Origin: Clostridia bacterium | GTDB lineage: Bacteria; Bacillota; Clostridia; Oscillospirales; CAG-272 | DNA: 41,911 nucleotides | Direction: 5' to 3' | Assembly: GCA_017501225.1 (NCBI GenBank) | Contig: JAFVXH010000020.1 | Coordinates: 1-41,911, forward strand | In this document: piece after piece, positions 7,491 to 15,361 of the stretch | Position numbering within the stretch: position 1 is the stretch's first letter | How the letters are laid out: each line of letters starts with the position of its first letter | Position numbers and translations under genes: made by a program | The notes under the pieces: model-generated | What the model was told of the DNA's origin: nothing | Databases searched by the model: none | The model's input: the letters and a program-made list of their open reading frames with translations, nothing else

Positions 7491-7640
7491 TTGCCAAATC
7501 AGTTAAATATGAAAATAGGTATGTTTTCCCAAGGGGTAACTATACCCTTTTTGACGTATGCACGTAGAAGAATTTGATAAAAATGCAAATTCCGTCTACG
7601 TGGGTATCAAAACATACTTCATAGCAGACTGGTTTGGCGA
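7491..7640 (+). ncRNA. Unassigned rod-shaped noncoding RNA (candidate; 6S-like layout)
   Basis: The two ends pair perfectly over 12 bp (7491-7502 with 7629-7640, including G-U pairs). Inside is a large asymmetric loop (16 nt against 11 nt), then a 9-bp stem GTATGTTTT/AAAACATAC (7519-7527 with 7609-7617). An apical arm follows, CACGTAGA/TCTACGTG extended by GAATTTG/CAAATTC (7561-7598). The ATACCC at 7542-7547 can pair either with GGGTA at 7534-7538 or with GGGTAT at 7602-7607, so two conformers are possible. With promoter and terminator it forms a compact unit of about 200 nt. The closed ends and central bubble recall 6S RNA, but I recognise no 6S sequence consensus. It could instead be a leader of the LRR lipoprotein gene at 7729. 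Confidence 0.6.
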
Positions 7641-7660
7641 CTATCGGAGTTTGCGTTTTT

Positions 7661-7694
7661 GTGCGACGGCTTCGGTCGTCGCACTTTTTATTTT
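7661..7694 (+). terminator. Intrinsic terminator with UUCG tetraloop
   Basis: A 10-bp stem (GTGCGACGGC / GTCGTCGCAC with one G-U) capped by TTCG is followed by TTTTTATTTT. It ends the RNA started at 7491 and lies 35 bp upstream of the lipoprotein start, so the gene is read only by readthrough or from an unseen promoter. Confidence 0.9.
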
Positions 7695-7728
7695 CAGGGA
7701 AGAAAATCAAACAAAAAGGAGAAAGACA

Positions 7729-8928
7729 ATGAAAAAGCTGACAATCCTGACGCTCGTCCTGTTGTGTTTTGCAGTATTGCTTGTATCCTGCAACGGCGGT
7801 AACGGTCCGCAAACCGATGATCCGACGCGGACAACAGGTTCTTCGCAAACAAATGATCCGACGCAGACAACAGGTTCTTCGCAAACAAATGACCCGACGC
7901 AGGCACCGGGTTCGTCTGCTTCACCGAACGAGGAAGATACTTCCAAGCTGGAATTCACTTTAAGTACCGACGGAACAAGTTACTCGGTAACCGGCATCGG
8001 TGAGTGTACGGATACTGATATCGTAATTCCCGCAACCTATAAAGGATTAACCGTTACGGAGATTGGCGAACGTGCGTTTGAAAGCTGTTCAAATATTACG
8101 AGCATTGTGATCCCTAATAGTGTTACGAGCATCGGTACGCGTGCGTTCTGGAGTTGCTCTATGACCAGTGTTGTCATACCGAACAGTGTTACAACCATCG
8201 GAAACCATGCGTTTTACAATTGCTTTAGACTAACTAGCATCACAATTCCTGAAAATGTGAGGATTATTGGAAGTAGTGCGTTTGGCGCTTGCTGGAGCCT
8301 TCAATACTATGCCTACGACAATGGTTTGTATCTTGGAAACGAAAAAAATTCTTACCTAGTCCTCGTGGGTGTATCTTCAACCTCTATTACCTCTTGCACA
8401 ATTCACGAGGAGACGAAAATTGTTTGTGATGCGTTCCAAGATTGCACAGACCTAACCAACATCACAATTCCAAATGGAGTTCAAAGCATTGGGAAATTGG
8501 CATTCTATCGTTGCTCAAGCTTGACCAACATTACCATTCCCGACAGTGTTACAAGCATCGGAGACGATGCGTTCTTCGGTTGCACGGGGCTTACGAGCAT
8601 TACAATCCCTAATAGCGTCACGAGCATCGGAACCTCTGCGTTCTACGAATGCACGAGTCTTACGAGTATCGTCATCCCCGACGGCGTCACGAGCATCGGT
8701 GACCATACGTTCTACGGTTGCTCGAACCTTACCGACATCGTGATTCCCGACAGCGTCACGAGCATCGGTAATTATGCGTTCTCCGGTTGCAAGGGGCTTA
8801 CGAGTATTCAATTTGATGGCACAAAGGCACAGTGGAGTAAGATTTCAAAGGGCTCGTATTGGAACGCTAATACCGGCTCCTACACCGTCACTTGCACGGA
8901 CGGCACGCTGACCAAAGCGGAAAGTTAA
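7729..8928 (+). CDS. BspA-type leucine-rich-repeat lipoprotein
   Basis: A 399-residue surface protein. A lipoprotein signal (MKKLTILTLVLLCFAVLLVSC, lipobox LVSC with cysteine about residue 21) is followed by a Thr/Gln/Ser linker holding three near-copies of a 12-residue unit (DPTQTTGSSQTN). About ten LRR_5 (TpLRR/BspA) units of roughly 23 residues come next, with consensus LTSITIPNSVTSIGxxAFxGC. The fourth unit is interrupted by a longer insertion around SLQYYAYDNGLYLG. It ends in the LTSIQFDGTKAQW cap common in this family. Such proteins mediate adhesion to host or matrix. The ATG has AAAAAGGAG upstream; the longer in-frame extension to 7558 would run through the RNA and terminator and is rejected. 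Confidence 0.92.
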   Translation: MKKLTILTLVLLCFAVLLVSCNGGNGPQTDDPTRTTGSSQTNDPTQTTGSSQTNDPTQAPGSSASPNEEDTSKLEFTLSTDGTSYSVTGIGECTDTDIVIPATYKGLTVTEIGERAFESCSNITSIVIPNSVTSIGTRAFWSCSMTSVVIPNSVTTIGNHAFYNCFRLTSITIPENVRIIGSSAFGACWSLQYYAYDNGLYLGNEKNSYLVLVGVSSTSITSCTIHEETKIVCDAFQDCTDLTNITIPNGVQSIGKLAFYRCSSLTNITIPDSVTSIGDDAFFGCTGLTSITIPNSVTSIGTSAFYECTSLTSIVIPDGVTSIGDHTFYGCSNLTDIVIPDSVTSIGNYAFSGCKGLTSIQFDGTKAQWSKISKGSYWNANTGSYTVTCTDGTLTKAES

Positions 8929-8950
8929 ATACACGATCCAACAAAATATA

Positions 8951-8984
8951 AAGGAGCCTTGAAAAAGGCTCCTTTTCGTTTTTT
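8951..8984 (+). terminator. Terminator of the LRR lipoprotein gene
   Basis: A perfect 10-bp stem AAGGAGCCTT/AAGGCTCCTT with a GAAA tetraloop is followed by TTCGTTTTTT, 22 bp past the stop codon. Confidence 0.92.
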
Positions 8985-9011
8985 GTCACAAGTTGGCAAC
9001 GTCATCCTTTG

Positions 9012-9130
9012 CCTCCCTCCGGGGGTAAAAAGCCTCGCCCTCCGGGAGAGGTGGCGCGCAAAGCGCGACGGAGAGGGATCCCCCTCTCACCCGCCTTCGG
9101 CAGGAGCTCTCCCACGGGGAGAGCCTTTCA
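9012..9130. repeat. Dispersed palindromic GC-rich repeat, copy C
   Basis: Noncoding array of facing CCTCC/GGAGG and CTCTCCC/GGGAGAG blocks with GAGGTGGCGCGCAAAGCGCGACGG (split here only in description: GAGGTGGCGCG then CAAAGCGCGACGG). The arrangement recalls the copies at 268-444 and 17228-17379. It lies between the lipoprotein terminator and the end of dapA. Confidence 0.5.
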
Positions 9131-9141
9131 GATGTTTCATG

Positions 9142-9194
9142 CCCCTACAAATAAAGAATTTCCGACGGGTCGCCGAGGACGTCGACCCCTACAA
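9142..9194. repeat. Short element bounded by CCCCTACAA direct repeats
   Basis: CCCCTACAA occurs at 9142-9150 and again at 9186-9194, both followed by A/T-rich ATAAA. The interval holds the imperfect inverted repeat GGGTCG..CGACCC. The remainder of 9195-9273 shows another CTCCCGGGAG-type palindrome and no gene. Confidence 0.45.
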
Positions 9195-9273
9195 TAAATT
9201 ACGTGCATCGATTTTGCCTCCCGGGAGGCGGTCCTCCGTGTCATCCTCGGAGGGATGGCTCACTGTCGCGATC

Positions 9274-10158
9274 CTATGATTCCCAAAAAACGGTTTCCAG
9301 CCGTTTGACCGTCGCATCGGAGGGCGGGCAGAGCGGCAATCGGTATTCGGGTTCGCACAGTCCCATGCGCGACGCCAAATATTTGACGGGAATGGGATTG
9401 ACCTCATAAAACAGCGCGTTCATCTGCGGCAAAGCCTTGCGTCTGAGCTCCTCGGCGGCGTGCCATTCCCCGTCCGCGCACAGTCGGTACAGCGCTATCA
9501 TACGCTCGGGGTACAGATTGGAATAGACCGAGATCACGCCTACGGCGCCCAGCTTCATCGCAGAAACCAATTGTGCGTCGTTTCCCGTGAACACGTCGAC
9601 CTCCTCCCCACACTCCGCGCAAAGCTGCTCCAACAGATCCAGATCCCCCGACGCCTCCTTGACGCCTACGATGCGCGGATGCGTAGCCAGCGCGCGATAC
9701 ATCTCCATCGTGATGTGAAAGCCCGTGCGCGAAGGAACGTTATACAAAATCAGGGGCAAGGGCGTTGCGTCCGCAATCGCTTGGTAATGAAGCACCAGCC
9801 CCCGATCGGACGCCTTGTTGTAATAGGGCGTGACGGCAAGCAGAGCGTCCGCCCCCGCATCGCGCGCCGACTCCGCCAAAAGGATGGCACGTGCCGTGGA
9901 ATTGGATCCGCACCCCGCCAAAAGGGGCACGCGCCCACCGATCTGCTCCTTGGCAAGGGCGACCAAGCGGTGATGCTCCTTCAGCGTCAGCGTCGCGCTC
10001 TCCCCCGTCGTACCCGCCACCAAAATGGCGGAAACATTTGCATCCAGCTGGCGTTCGATCAGCCCGCGCAGTGCGTCCTCGTCGATCTCTCCCTTACGAA
10101 ACGGTGTGATCAGCGCCGTTGCCACGCCCTCAAAGATCCTTCCCCCTCGTTTGCTCAT
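9274..10158 (-). CDS. dapA: 4-hydroxy-tetrahydrodipicolinate synthase
   Basis: A 294-residue (beta/alpha)8 enzyme that condenses pyruvate with aspartate semialdehyde in the diaminopimelate/lysine pathway, also the source of spore dipicolinate. Key residues are visible: the Schiff-base lysine K167 in GVKEASGD, Y139 in LILYNVPSRTG with R144, and the GTTGE loop (49-53). The start at 10158 was chosen because AAAGGAG lies 8-9 bp upstream; the frame is open to 10224 but without a site. It is monocistronic and divergent from queA. No lysine riboswitch is seen in its roughly 100-bp upstream region. In a spore former its product may feed both wall and spore needs. Confidence 0.95.
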   Translation of the reverse strand: MSKRGGRIFEGVATALITPFRKGEIDEDALRGLIERQLDANVSAILVAGTTGESATLTLKEHHRLVALAKEQIGGRVPLLAGCGSNSTARAILLAESARDAGADALLAVTPYYNKASDRGLVLHYQAIADATPLPLILYNVPSRTGFHITMEMYRALATHPRIVGVKEASGDLDLLEQLCAECGEEVDVFTGNDAQLVSAMKLGAVGVISVYSNLYPERMIALYRLCADGEWHAAEELRRKALPQMNALFYEVNPIPVKYLASRMGLCEPEYRLPLCPPSDATVKRLETVFWES

Positions 10159-10218
10159 GTTGTCGATCTCCTTTCCTGCCCATCCGATAAAATTCGCGCG
10201 CGGTTTTGCAAAAAACGG

Positions 10219-10247
10219 TTGCAATTCCCCCTATTATAAGATATAAT
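10219..10247 (+). promoter_or_regulatory. Sigma-A promoter of the queA-miaA-ylm run
   Basis: TTGCAA (10219-10224), 17 bp, TATAAT (10242-10247). The leader of about 100 nt contains two GCGCGCGCAAG direct repeats (near 10288 and 10320) and a GGGAA/TTCCC hairpin. It has no recognisable preQ1 aptamer. Confidence 0.7.
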
Positions 10248-10354
10248 AAGTATAATAAGATAGCTATGCCAAAAAATCGGGGAAAGCGCGCGCAAGGCTC
10301 TTCCCTATCAGTCTATGCCGCGCGCGCAAGCCTGCCCACGTGTAAAGGATCAGT

Positions 10355-11434
10355 ATGAACAACGTCATCATCAACGAAAAGCCCAAGACCTCCCTTTCTA
10401 CCTCGGATTTCTTTTACGAGCTTCCCGAGGAGCGCATCGCGCAGCATCCCGCAGAACCGCGTGACAGCTCGCGTCTGATGGTGCTGGACCGCAAGACGGG
10501 ATCAATCTCGCATCGCGTTTTTTCCGATATTTTAGAATATCTGAACCCCGGTGATGTTCTTGTCATCAACGACTCCAAGGTCATCCCCGCGCGTCTGTAC
10601 GGACACGCCGAGGGGCGGGAGGAGGCGTCCGTGGAGCTTCTGCTGCTCCGTCAGCGCGATACCGACACCTGGGAATGTCTTGTCAAGCCGGGCAAGCGCG
10701 CGCGCATCGGGATGCGGATGCAGTTCGGCGGCGGAGCGCTGACGGGCGAGGTGCTACATCTCGTTGAGGAGGGCAACCGCATCATTCGCTTTTCCTACGA
10801 CAAAAGCGTTTACGCCAACGTCTACGAGGTGCTCCACGAGATCGGACTGATGCCCCTGCCCCCCTATATTACCGAGCGTCTTGCGGACAAGTCCCGCTAT
10901 CAGACCGTTTATGCCAAGACCGAGGGCTCCGCGGCAGCCCCCACGGCGGGTCTGCATTTTACCCCCGAGCTGCTTCAAAAAATTCGGGATAAGGGGGTTG
11001 CGATCGTCCCCGTGATGCTTCACGTAGGGCTTGGCACCTTCCGCCCCGTCAAGGCGGATAAGATCACCGATCACGTCATGCATAGCGAGTTCTTCTCGGT
11101 CAGCGAGGAGAGCGCACGCCTGATCAATGAGCGCAAAGCAGCGGGCGGACGCCTCATTTGCGTGGGAACCACCTCCTGCCGCACGATCGAATCGGTCGCG
11201 CGCGAGGACGGCAGGATCCCTGCGATGAGCGGAGATACCGGAATTTTCATCTACCCCGGCTATCGCTTCAAGGCAGTCGATGCGCTGATTACAAACTTCC
11301 ATCTGCCCGAAAGCACGCTTTTGATGCTGGTCAGCGCATTTTACGACCGCGCATCGGTCATGGAGGCCTACCGCGTGGCGGTGGAGGAGCAGTATCGCTT
11401 CTTCAGCTTTGGCGACGCGATGCTGATACAATAA
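10355..11434 (+). CDS. queA: S-adenosylmethionine:tRNA ribosyltransferase-isomerase QueA
   Basis: This enzyme transfers and isomerises the ribosyl group of SAM to preQ1 in tRNA, giving epoxyqueuosine in the wobble position. The 359-residue protein has the expected full length and order: [20 protein letters not shown] near the N-terminus, [16 protein letters not shown], the [15 protein letters not shown] core, [14 protein letters not shown], and [15 protein letters not shown] near the C-terminus. The last codons (AMLIQ-stop) lie inside a palindrome at 11421-11454 and are repeated at 11571 and partly at 11725. AAAGGA precedes the ATG. No other queuosine gene is in the window. Confidence 0.96.
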   Translation: MNNVIINEKPKTSLSTSDFFYELPEERIAQHPAEPRDSSRLMVLDRKTGSISHRVFSDILEYLNPGDVLVINDSKVIPARLYGHAEGREEASVELLLLRQRDTDTWECLVKPGKRARIGMRMQFGGGALTGEVLHLVEEGNRIIRFSYDKSVYANVYEVLHEIGLMPLPPYITERLADKSRYQTVYAKTEGSAAAPTAGLHFTPELLQKIRDKGVAIVPVMLHVGLGTFRPVKADKITDHVMHSEFFSVSEESARLINERKAAGGRLICVGTTSCRTIESVAREDGRIPAMSGDTGIFIYPGYRFKAVDALITNFHLPESTLLMLVSAFYDRASVMEAYRVAVEEQYRFFSFGDAMLIQ

Positions 11435-11735
11435 AAGATTTTATCGTATCAGCAGGTAATAGGTAAGAGTGAAAAGTGAAGAGGTAATGAAGATTTTCGC
11501 CCGTGGCGAAAATCAACCGAACTTATTCACTATTCACTTTTACTTCTTACTTCCCGTACATTACGATGGCGCGATGCTGATACAATAAAAGATTTTATCG
11601 TATCAGCAGGTAATAGGTAAGAGTGAAAAGTGAAGAGGTAATGAAGATTTTCGCCCGCGGCGAAAATCAACCGCACTTATTCACTATTCACTTTTACTTC
11701 TTACTTCGCGTACCCATCGGTGGCGCGATGCTGAT
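11417..11735 (+). repeat. 154-bp tandem duplication (two copies plus an 11-bp partial third)
   Basis: Copy 1 is 11417-11570, copy 2 is 11571-11724, and GCGATGCTGAT recurs at 11725-11735, a constant period of 154 bp. Each unit opens with the last codons of queA inside a near-perfect palindrome (TGCTGATAC..ATAAAA GA TTTTAT..GTATCAGCA, 11421-11454 in copy 1). It continues with a larger imperfect palindrome: AGTGAAAAGTGAA and TTCACTATTCACTTTT arms around GATTTTCGCC/GGCGAAAATC. Copies differ at only a few positions, mostly near their right ends. This fills the 328-bp gap between queA and miaA. Confidence 0.95.
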
Positions 11736-11762
11736 CGAATCCATTCACAAAGGAGGTCCACT

Positions 11763-12719
11763 GTGACAATCGAAACGCCCACAATCATTGCCGTAGTCGG
11801 ACCTACCGCAAGCGGCAAAAGCGCTCTTGCCGTAGCCCTTGCAAAAAGGCTTTCGGGCGAGATCGTATCCTGTGATTCCATGCAGATCTATCGCGGCATG
11901 GATATCGGTACCGCAAAGCCCACCAAGGAGGACATGGGCGGCATCCCGCATCATCTTCTGGACGTGGCGGACGCCGAGCAATCCTTTTCCTGCGCCGAAT
12001 ACGTAAGCCTTGCATCCTCCTGCATTCAGGACGTTCTATCCCGCGGAAGGCTTCCTATCCTGTGCGGCGGCACGGGGCTGTATCTTGATGCGCTGTTGCG
12101 CGGAGGCTTCTCCGAGGAGAACGCCTGCGTTCCAAAATTGCGCCAAGAGCTCCTGCAATACGCCAAGGAGCACGGCAATCACGCTCTGCACGAGCGTTTG
12201 CGCGCGGTGGATGCCGAAAGCGCCGACGCCATTCACGAAAATAACGTAAGGCGCGTCGTGCGTGCGCTGGAAATCTTCGAGAGCACGGGAATTCCCAAAT
12301 CCGAATGGGACCGTCGCTCCAAGGAAGCCCCCTCTCCCTATCACGCCATTGTCATAGGGCTTTCCTACGGGGATAGAAGCATCCTTTACGACCGCATAGA
12401 TCAGCGTGTTGACGAGATGATCCGGATGGGACTTGTCGAGGAAGCGCGCACGCTTCTTGCGCGCGGTGTATTCAATACCAACTCCACCGCCGCCGCTGCC
12501 ATCGGATACAAGGAGCTCTTTCCACACTTGCGCGGCGAAGAACCGCTGGAAGCGAGTATCGAGCGCCTCAAGGTCGCCACACGCCACTATGCCAAAAGAC
12601 AGTTGACCTGGTTTTCTGCCAAAGGTTACGTTCACTGGCTGGAAATGGCTCCCGACGGTGCAGTTATCCCGATGGAGCAAGCTCTGGATGAGGCAGAGCG
12701 CATCATTCGCTCCCACTGA
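11763..12719 (+). CDS. miaA: tRNA dimethylallyltransferase MiaA
   Basis: MiaA transfers dimethylallyl from DMAPP to the N6 of adenosine 37 in tRNAs reading UNN codons. The 318-residue protein starts with the P-loop VVGPTASGKS (residues 11-20), then DSMQIYRGMDIGTAKP with the catalytic aspartate at about 38, GGIPHHLLDV, GGTGLYLDALL, and a C-terminal TRHYAKRQLTWF segment typical of the family. Translation begins at GTG with AAAGGAGGTCC upstream. It follows queA after the 154-bp repeats and is 39 bp from the next gene. mutS/mutL and hfq, its frequent neighbours, are absent. Confidence 0.95.
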   Translation: MTIETPTIIAVVGPTASGKSALAVALAKRLSGEIVSCDSMQIYRGMDIGTAKPTKEDMGGIPHHLLDVADAEQSFSCAEYVSLASSCIQDVLSRGRLPILCGGTGLYLDALLRGGFSEENACVPKLRQELLQYAKEHGNHALHERLRAVDAESADAIHENNVRRVVRALEIFESTGIPKSEWDRRSKEAPSPYHAIVIGLSYGDRSILYDRIDQRVDEMIRMGLVEEARTLLARGVFNTNSTAAAAIGYKELFPHLRGEEPLEASIERLKVATRHYAKRQLTWFSAKGYVHWLEMAPDGAVIPMEQALDEAERIIRSH

Positions 12720-12758
12720 TCCCACAACACAACCCTTGCAAGAAAGGAGGAAGCAGCT

Positions 12759-14012
12759 ATGAAAAAGAATTTGCCCGTCAAGAGCTATCTCTTGCGCCTT
12801 TGTGCCGTGATAGCACTCGTGGGGCTGATCGCATACACCCTGTATCACGTTGCCTTCTCCTCCGAGGGAAGTCTGATGACGACTCCATCGCGCAAGGTCA
12901 CCGATACGCAGACCCTGACCGCAAAGGGCTATCTGTTCCGACACGAAAGCGTTTTGTATGCCGAAGGAGAGGGACTGCTTTACAGTCTGGTATCCGACGG
13001 CACCAAGGCGAGCAAAAATACCCCTTTGGTCGAGCACCGCGCGCAATTTTCGGGCGGAGCTCTTGCGACTGCGCAGCAAAAACTGGACGCGCTTTGTCGC
13101 TCCATCGCCATTCTGGAGGCAGGACAGTCCGCGGTCGGCGCCCCCCTGACACAGGCAAATAACCACCGCGCGGAGGCAAACGCCTTGCGTATTTCCATCA
13201 AGCAGATGCTAGGCCATACCGACAGACTGTCCCTTGCACAATCGGAGGACGCTCTGCTCGTCGCGCTGAACCGCTATGCCGCCGTGATGGGAAACGACGG
13301 CGCTGCCGACGCACTTCTGAATGAGCTGCGGGCAGAGCGGGATGCGCTTCTTTCCTCTCCCGCCACCGTCTATTACAACACCGAATCGTCCGGGCGCTTT
13401 TACAGCCGCGACTTTGTCGACGGTTACGAATCGCTCTTTACCCCCGAGGCACTCCAAGCTCTGAACACCGAAAGCTTTCACGCTTTGACTAAGGCTCTGC
13501 AAACCCCTGCGCAGACAGAGGGCTTTGCAGTCGGCAAGATCGTATACGACCATATCTGGAGTCTGGCACTCCGCGTGCCCTCCCCGCAGACGGGAAGCTT
13601 TGCGGTCGGAAAGCAGTTTGAGGCCTCCTTCCCCGAAAATCACGGACGCACTCTGGAGCTGACCTGCACGAACCTGATCCCGGAGGCAAGCGGTGATCTC
13701 ATTGCCGTCTTTTCCTGCGAGGACTCCCCTGCGGACTTTCAATTTTTGCGCGCACAGAGCGTCAAGCTGACGCTTTCCTCTAGCGAAGGGTATTACGTGC
13801 CCGCATCGGCACTCGTGCGTCTTGAGGACGGCGCCGCGGGCGTGTATATCTTTGAATCGCGCACGGTGCGCTGGAGATGGGTGGTCGTGCTTTACGAGGG
13901 CAACGGTTACTGCATCGTCGAGGAGCAAAACGGACGGCAGGGGTATCTTGGGCTGAACGACCTGCTCATTACCTACGGAACCGATCTGTACGACGGGAGG
14001 GTTTACGAATGA
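12759..14012 (+). CDS. HlyD-like membrane-anchored protein
   Basis: A 417-residue protein with one N-terminal membrane anchor (residues about 8-30), then an extracytoplasmic region. A short biotinyl-lipoyl-like beta segment (TLTAKGYLFRHESVLYAEGEGLLYSLVSDG) precedes a helical region (about 95-200). A C-terminal beta domain carries the VPASALVRLEDGAAGVYIFE motif seen in RND/HlyD periplasmic adaptors. In Clostridia a protein of this architecture often precedes the yggS-sepF-yggT-ylmH genes. Its gene overlaps yggS by 4 bp (ATGA). No transporter partner is encoded nearby, so a role in the division/envelope cluster is more likely than drug efflux; this is inference. Confidence 0.7.
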   Translation: MKKNLPVKSYLLRLCAVIALVGLIAYTLYHVAFSSEGSLMTTPSRKVTDTQTLTAKGYLFRHESVLYAEGEGLLYSLVSDGTKASKNTPLVEHRAQFSGGALATAQQKLDALCRSIAILEAGQSAVGAPLTQANNHRAEANALRISIKQMLGHTDRLSLAQSEDALLVALNRYAAVMGNDGAADALLNELRAERDALLSSPATVYYNTESSGRFYSRDFVDGYESLFTPEALQALNTESFHALTKALQTPAQTEGFAVGKIVYDHIWSLALRVPSPQTGSFAVGKQFEASFPENHGRTLELTCTNLIPEASGDLIAVFSCEDSPADFQFLRAQSVKLTLSSSEGYYVPASALVRLEDGAAGVYIFESRTVRWRWVVVLYEGNGYCIVEEQNGRQGYLGLNDLLITYGTDLYDGRVYE

Positions 14013-14731
14013 CGGAATTTCCATACATGAAGCATACAGTCGCGCAGGTGCGCAAAAAGATCGAAGCCGCGCGTGCGCGCTCTACGCACCCAAACAGGGA
14101 GGGCGGCATCACACTGGTGGCGGCGGTCAAATATACGGATGCCGAGCACATCAACTACCTGCACCGCGCATGCGGCGTACACGACATCGGAGAGAACCGC
14201 GTCCAGCAGCTGCTCGAGCACTGGGATCAGCTGGACCGCGAAGGGCTGCGCGTGCATTTTATCGGCAAGCTGCAAAGCAACAAGGTCAAGTATATTGTCG
14301 ATAAGGTCTGCATGATCCACTCGCTCGACTCCCTGACGCTGGCGCGCGAGATCGAAAGGCAGGCGGCAAAGCATGACCTTGTGATGGACGTTCTGGTGGA
14401 GGTCAACAGCGGACGGGAGGAAAACAAGAGCGGACTGTTCCCCGAGGAGGTCGCGGATTTTTGTGCCTCACTTTCCACTTTTTCCCATATTCGCCTGCGC
14501 GGATTTATGACAATGGCGCCAAAATGTGAAAAAAATGAGGAATATCGAAAATATTTTCAAGAAACTTCACAGCTTTGTCTTGACATTTGGCAAAAAAAGC
14601 TTCATAATATAGATAGGCCCATTTTATCGATGGGAATGTCCGAGAGCTTTGAAGCCGCCATTGAGGAGGGCGCCGACACCGTTCGCGTCGGAAGAGCACT
14701 TTTTTATAACCCTGATGAAATTACTGTGTAA
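14009..14731 (+). CDS. YggS/YlmE family pyridoxal-phosphate homeostasis protein
   Basis: A 240-residue PLP-binding TIM-barrel protein that buffers pyridoxal phosphate and affects amino-acid and keto-acid pools. Seen here are the PLP lysine K41 in AAVKYT, DIGENRVQQLLEH, HFIGKLQSNKVKYI (in place of the common HFIGHLQxNK), VNSGREENKSG, LRGFMTMAP, and the C-terminal LSMGMSESFEAAIEEGADTVRVG phosphate-binding segment. The start overlaps the preceding stop (ATGA), with GGGAGGG upstream. It is the first of the classical ylm genes that follow in order with sepF, yggT and ylmH. Confidence 0.93.
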   Translation: MTEFPYMKHTVAQVRKKIEAARARSTHPNREGGITLVAAVKYTDAEHINYLHRACGVHDIGENRVQQLLEHWDQLDREGLRVHFIGKLQSNKVKYIVDKVCMIHSLDSLTLAREIERQAAKHDLVMDVLVEVNSGREENKSGLFPEEVADFCASLSTFSHIRLRGFMTMAPKCEKNEEYRKYFQETSQLCLDIWQKKLHNIDRPILSMGMSESFEAAIEEGADTVRVGRALFYNPDEITV

Positions 14732-14752
14732 AATATACGGAGGATGGAAAGA

Positions 14753-15262
14753 ATGAACCTGTTGAAGAAATTTATCAGAACCGACAACGCAGACTTAGAG
14801 GATGATATTGATGACGTCTACATGACCCCCGAGGATTTTAAGATGGATATTCCCGAGGAGGATCCCGCTACATCCATTTCTTCTCTTGACAGCCCTGCGC
14901 GCAAGGATCCCGAGATTCATCCCGCGTCCGCCGATAAGGTATCTCTCAAGCTGCTCCAGCCCAAGAGCCACACCGAGGCAACCAAAATTGCCGACAAGCT
15001 CAAGGATGGCTGCATCGTGCTACTGGATATCAGCAATCTGACCAAGGATAAGGCTTGCCGTCTGATCGACTTTTTGGCAGGCGTTGCTTACGTTTTGGGC
15101 GGTGAGATGATCAAGACCAACAAGCATACCATCGTGGTTGCTCCCTCCGGCGTGGACATCTCCGGCTTTGCTCCCGAGGAGGCAGCTGAGCAGGCTCCCG
15201 CTGAGGAACCCGTGGAGGAAGAAGCTGTTCCCTATGAGGAAGAACAGCTGGAAGAAATCTGA
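14753..15262 (+). CDS. sepF: Cell division protein SepF
   Basis: A 169-residue protein. The N-terminal MNLLKKFIRTD can form the membrane-binding amphipathic helix, and an acidic linker (about 12-65) follows. The SepF core (DUF552, about 65-140) contains LKLLQPKSHTEATKIADKL, GCIVLLDISNLTKDKACRLIDFLAG and GEMIKTNKHTIVVAPSGVDIS. The C-terminal tail is very rich in glutamate. SepF polymerises into rings that bundle FtsZ and anchor it to the membrane. The ATG at 14753 has GGAGG nine bases upstream; an in-frame ATG at 14744 abuts the site and is unlikely. Confidence 0.94.
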   Translation: MNLLKKFIRTDNADLEDDIDDVYMTPEDFKMDIPEEDPATSISSLDSPARKDPEIHPASADKVSLKLLQPKSHTEATKIADKLKDGCIVLLDISNLTKDKACRLIDFLAGVAYVLGGEMIKTNKHTIVVAPSGVDISGFAPEEAAEQAPAEEPVEEEAVPYEEEQLEEI

Positions 15263-15283
15263 TTGCTCAATAGACAGCCTCGA

Positions 15284-15316
15284 AAATGCCGCAGCGGATG
15301 AACCCCTGCGGCATTT
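15284..15316 (+). terminator. Hairpin between sepF and yggT
   Basis: An 11-bp perfect stem AAATGCCGCAG/CTGCGGCATTT with an 11-nt loop follows sepF by 22 bp. The T-run is only TTT before CTC, so it may attenuate rather than stop transcription or protect the upstream mRNA. Confidence 0.55.
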
Positions 15317-15361
15317 CTCACTGTCGACATTCTGTGCAAGAAAGGAATTTTTTGCTTACCC

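Noticed and set aside
7558..7728. 57-codon N-terminal extension of the LRR protein
   Set aside because: It would cover the structured RNA and its terminator and hide a clear lipoprotein signal peptide with its own ribosome binding site at 7729.
8070..8800. CRISPR-like or minisatellite array
   Set aside because: The repeats are in frame and translate into standard LRR_5 modules of a lipoprotein.
10159..10260. Lysine riboswitch upstream of dapA
   Set aside because: Only about 100 bp separate dapA from the divergent promoter, and none of the conserved lysine-aptamer segments are present.
10248..10354. preQ1 riboswitch before queA
   Set aside because: The leader has GC-rich direct repeats but no preQ1 type I or II consensus (no C-rich loop followed by an A-rich tail).
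11417..11735. CRISPR array
   Set aside because: There are only two units with a period of 154 bp and no unique spacers between short repeats; the whole unit is duplicated.
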